A program made the translations under genes and the position numbers. The notes under the pieces are model-generated. The model did not search any database. It was not told the origin of the DNA and saw only the letters and a program-made list of their open reading frames with translations. DNA of 21,916 nt from an uncultured bacterium. Lineage in GTDB: Bacteria > Bacillota > Clostridia > Oscillospirales > Oscillospiraceae. Within the stretch, counting starts at the first letter, position 1. Each line of letters opens with the position of its first letter. Below, piece by piece: positions 20,241 through 21,916 of the stretch. The stretch covers positions 1-21,916 of the forward strand of contig CANASS010000035.1 of the NCBI GenBank assembly GCA_947364395.1, given 5' to 3'.

Positions 20241-21916
20241 TTGAAATACGATTTCGCCGCCATCGAGCCCAAGTGGCAACGCCGCTGGGAGGAGGCCAAG
20301 GTCTACGCCGCCGGGGAAAACAGCTCCAAGCCCAAGTTCTACGGCTTGGTGGAGTTCCCCTATCCCTCCGGCCAGGGGCTCCACGTGGGCCATCCCCGGC
20401 CCTACACCGCCATGGACATCGTCACCCGGAAGAAGCGGATGGACGGCTATAACGTGCTGTTCCCCATGGGCTTCGACGCTTTCGGCCTGCCTACGGAGAA
20501 CTACGCCATTAAGAACCACATCCACCCCGCCAAGGTGACAAAGGACAACATCGCCAACTTCACCAGCCAGCTGAAAATGCTGGGCTTCGGCTTCGACTGG
20601 GACCGGGTGGTGGACACCACCGACCCCAGCTACTACAAGTGGACCCAGTGGATTTTCCTCCAGCTGTACAAGAAGGGGCTGGCCTACAAGGCCACCATGC
20701 CGGTGAACTGGTGCACCTCCTGCAAGTGCGTGCTGGCCAACGAGGAGGTTGTGGAGGGCGTCTGCGAACGGTGCGGCTCCTCCGTGATCCGCAAGGAAAA
20801 GTCCCAGTGGATGCTGAAGATCACCGAGTACGCCCAGCGGCTCATCGACGACCTGGATGATCTGGACTTCATCGAGCGGGTGAAGATCCAGCAGCGCAAC
20901 TGGATCGGCCGGTCCACCGGCGCGGAGGTCACGTTCAAGAGCACCGCCGGGGACAATATCGTGGTGTTCACCACCCGGCCCGACACCCTGTTCGGGGCCA
21001 CCTATATGGTGCTGTCCCCGGAGCACGAGCTGGTGCGGAGCTGGCTGGAGTCCGGCAGGCTGGCCAACGCCGGGGAGGTGACGGCGTACCAGAAGGCCGC
21101 CGCCTCCAAGTCCGACCTGGAGCGCACCGAGCTGAACAAGGAAAAGACCGGCGTGAAGCTGGACGGCGTGGCGGGGGTGAACCCCGTCAACGGCCGGGAG
21201 ATCCCCATTTTCATCTCCGACTACGTGCTGTCCACCTACGGCACCGGGGCCATCATGGCCGTCCCCGCCCACGACGACCGGGACTGGGAGTTCGCTAAGA
21301 AGTTCGGCTGTGAGATCATCGAGGTGGTGTCCGGCGGGGAGGACGTGCAGAAGGCCGCATTTACCGCCAAGGACGAGACTGGGATCATGGTCAATTCCGA
21401 CTTCCTCAACGGCCTCACCGTAAAGGATGCCATCCCCGCCGTCACCAAGTGGCTGGAGGAGAAGGGCATCGGTCAGGCCAAGGTAAACTACAAGCTCCGG
21501 GACTGGGTGTTCTCCCGCCAGCGCTACTGGGGCGAGCCCATCCCCATGGTGTACTGCGACAAGTGCGGCTGGCAGCCCCTGCCCGAGAGCGAGCTGCCCC
21601 TGCTCCTGCCCGAGGTGGAGTCCTACGAGCCCACCGACGACGGCGAGTCCCCCTTGTCCAAGATGACGGAGTGGGTAAAAACCGCCTGCCCCTGCTGCGG
21701 CGGCCCCGCCCGCCGGGAGACGGACACCATGCCCCAGTGGGCCGGGTCCTCCTGGTACTTCCTACGGTATATGGACCCCCACAACGACAAGGCTTTGGCC
21801 TCCAAGGAGGCGCTGGACTACTGGTCCCCGGTGGACTGGTACAACGGCGGCATGGAGCACACCACCCTCCACCTGCTCTACTCCCGGTTCTGGCACAAGT
21901 TCCTCTACGACATCGG
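20241..21916 (+). CDS. leuS: Leucyl-tRNA synthetase, 3' end outside the window
   Basis: Class I aminoacyl-tRNA synthetase that charges tRNA-Leu; 558 of roughly 800 or more residues are seen. The Rossmann catalytic domain opens with PYPSGQGLHVGH, where HVGH (48-51) is the HIGH motif. The first zinc-type insertion has Cys at 158, 161, 175 and 178. The CP1 editing domain (about 225-415) has the threonine-rich TTRPDTLFG (244-252) and AVPAHDDRDWEFAKKF (340-355), where D347 lies in the position of the conserved editing aspartate. A second Cys cluster is at 439-442 and 483-486. The KMSKS loop and anticodon-binding domain are cut off by the edge. The start codon is TTG at 20241, because AAGGGAG lies nine bases upstream and the product then begins MKYDFAAIEPKWQ as in the family. 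Confidence 0.97.
   Translation, partial: MKYDFAAIEPKWQRRWEEAKVYAAGENSSKPKFYGLVEFPYPSGQGLHVGHPRPYTAMDIVTRKKRMDGYNVLFPMGFDAFGLPTENYAIKNHIHPAKVTKDNIANFTSQLKMLGFGFDWDRVVDTTDPSYYKWTQWIFLQLYKKGLAYKATMPVNWCTSCKCVLANEEVVEGVCERCGSSVIRKEKSQWMLKITEYAQRLIDDLDDLDFIERVKIQQRNWIGRSTGAEVTFKSTAGDNIVVFTTRPDTLFGATYMVLSPEHELVRSWLESGRLANAGEVTAYQKAAASKSDLERTELNKEKTGVKLDGVAGVNPVNGREIPIFISDYVLSTYGTGAIMAVPAHDDRDWEFAKKFGCEIIEVVSGGEDVQKAAFTAKDETGIMVNSDFLNGLTVKDAIPAVTKWLEEKGIGQAKVNYKLRDWVFSRQRYWGEPIPMVYCDKCGWQPLPESELPLLLPEVESYEPTDDGESPLSKMTEWVKTACPCCGGPARRETDTMPQWAGSSWYFLRYMDPHNDKALASKEALDYWSPVDWYNGGMEHTTLHLLYSRFWHKFLYDI

Noticed and set aside
20220..21272. Minus-strand open frame of 350 codons
   Set aside because: Antisense of leuS.

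Overview
This is a gene-dense, GC-rich bacterial window with strong AAAGGAGG-type ribosome binding sites, sigma-70-like promoters (TTGACA/TATAAT), Clostridia-style lipoproteins, a YesM/LytS-type histidine kinase, a group-B-like [FeFe] hydrogenase and UgpC/MsmK-type ABC ATPases. Together these suggest an anaerobic, GC-rich Bacillota, most likely gut Clostridia of the Oscillospiraceae kind (Flavonifractor/Lawsonibacter-like). The genus is an inference from gene style, not from a marker gene. No tRNA, rRNA, CRISPR array, insertion sequence or prophage gene was seen; the region looks chromosomal.

Layout. (1) 66-2332, minus strand: a rhomboid protease, then an ECF-type sigma factor overlapping a membrane-anchored probable anti-sigma partner, with an ECF-like promoter in front and a long palindromic terminator behind. 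(2) 2425-5892, plus strand: a textbook sigma-70 promoter drives a compact osmoprotectant (OpuC/OpuB-like) ABC importer (permease, binding lipoprotein, ATPase) followed by a fructokinase-type PfkB sugar kinase and a strong terminator. (3) 5896-10191, minus strand: an operon of a solute-binding lipoprotein, a sensor histidine kinase, an AraC-type response regulator and a Cof-type HAD phosphatase. (4) 10268-15129, plus strand, divergent from (3): an Fe(III)/organophosphate-superfamily ABC importer (binding lipoprotein, fused double permease, ATPase). (5) 15178-16018: a monocistronic 258-residue protein that I do not recognise. (6) 16054-18375, minus strand: an orphan UgpC/MsmK-type carbohydrate ATPase and a YesL-like membrane protein, each with its own promoter. 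(7) 18498-20128, plus strand: a monomeric [FeFe] hydrogenase. (8) 20140-end: leuS, cut by the window edge.

How the parts fit. The most interesting block is 5896-15089. A binding protein + histidine kinase + AraC-type regulator set, translationally coupled, faces a complete importer across a shared 207-base control region that holds a two-turn direct repeat. The same gene plan is known from HptARS of Staphylococcus aureus and PgtABC of Salmonella, which sense phosphorylated carbon compounds outside the cell. Importers of this ABC family include AfuABC, a hexose-phosphate importer once thought to carry iron. A HAD phosphatase closes the sensor operon. I therefore infer a phosphorylated-metabolite sensing and import locus; the substrate is not proven by sequence.
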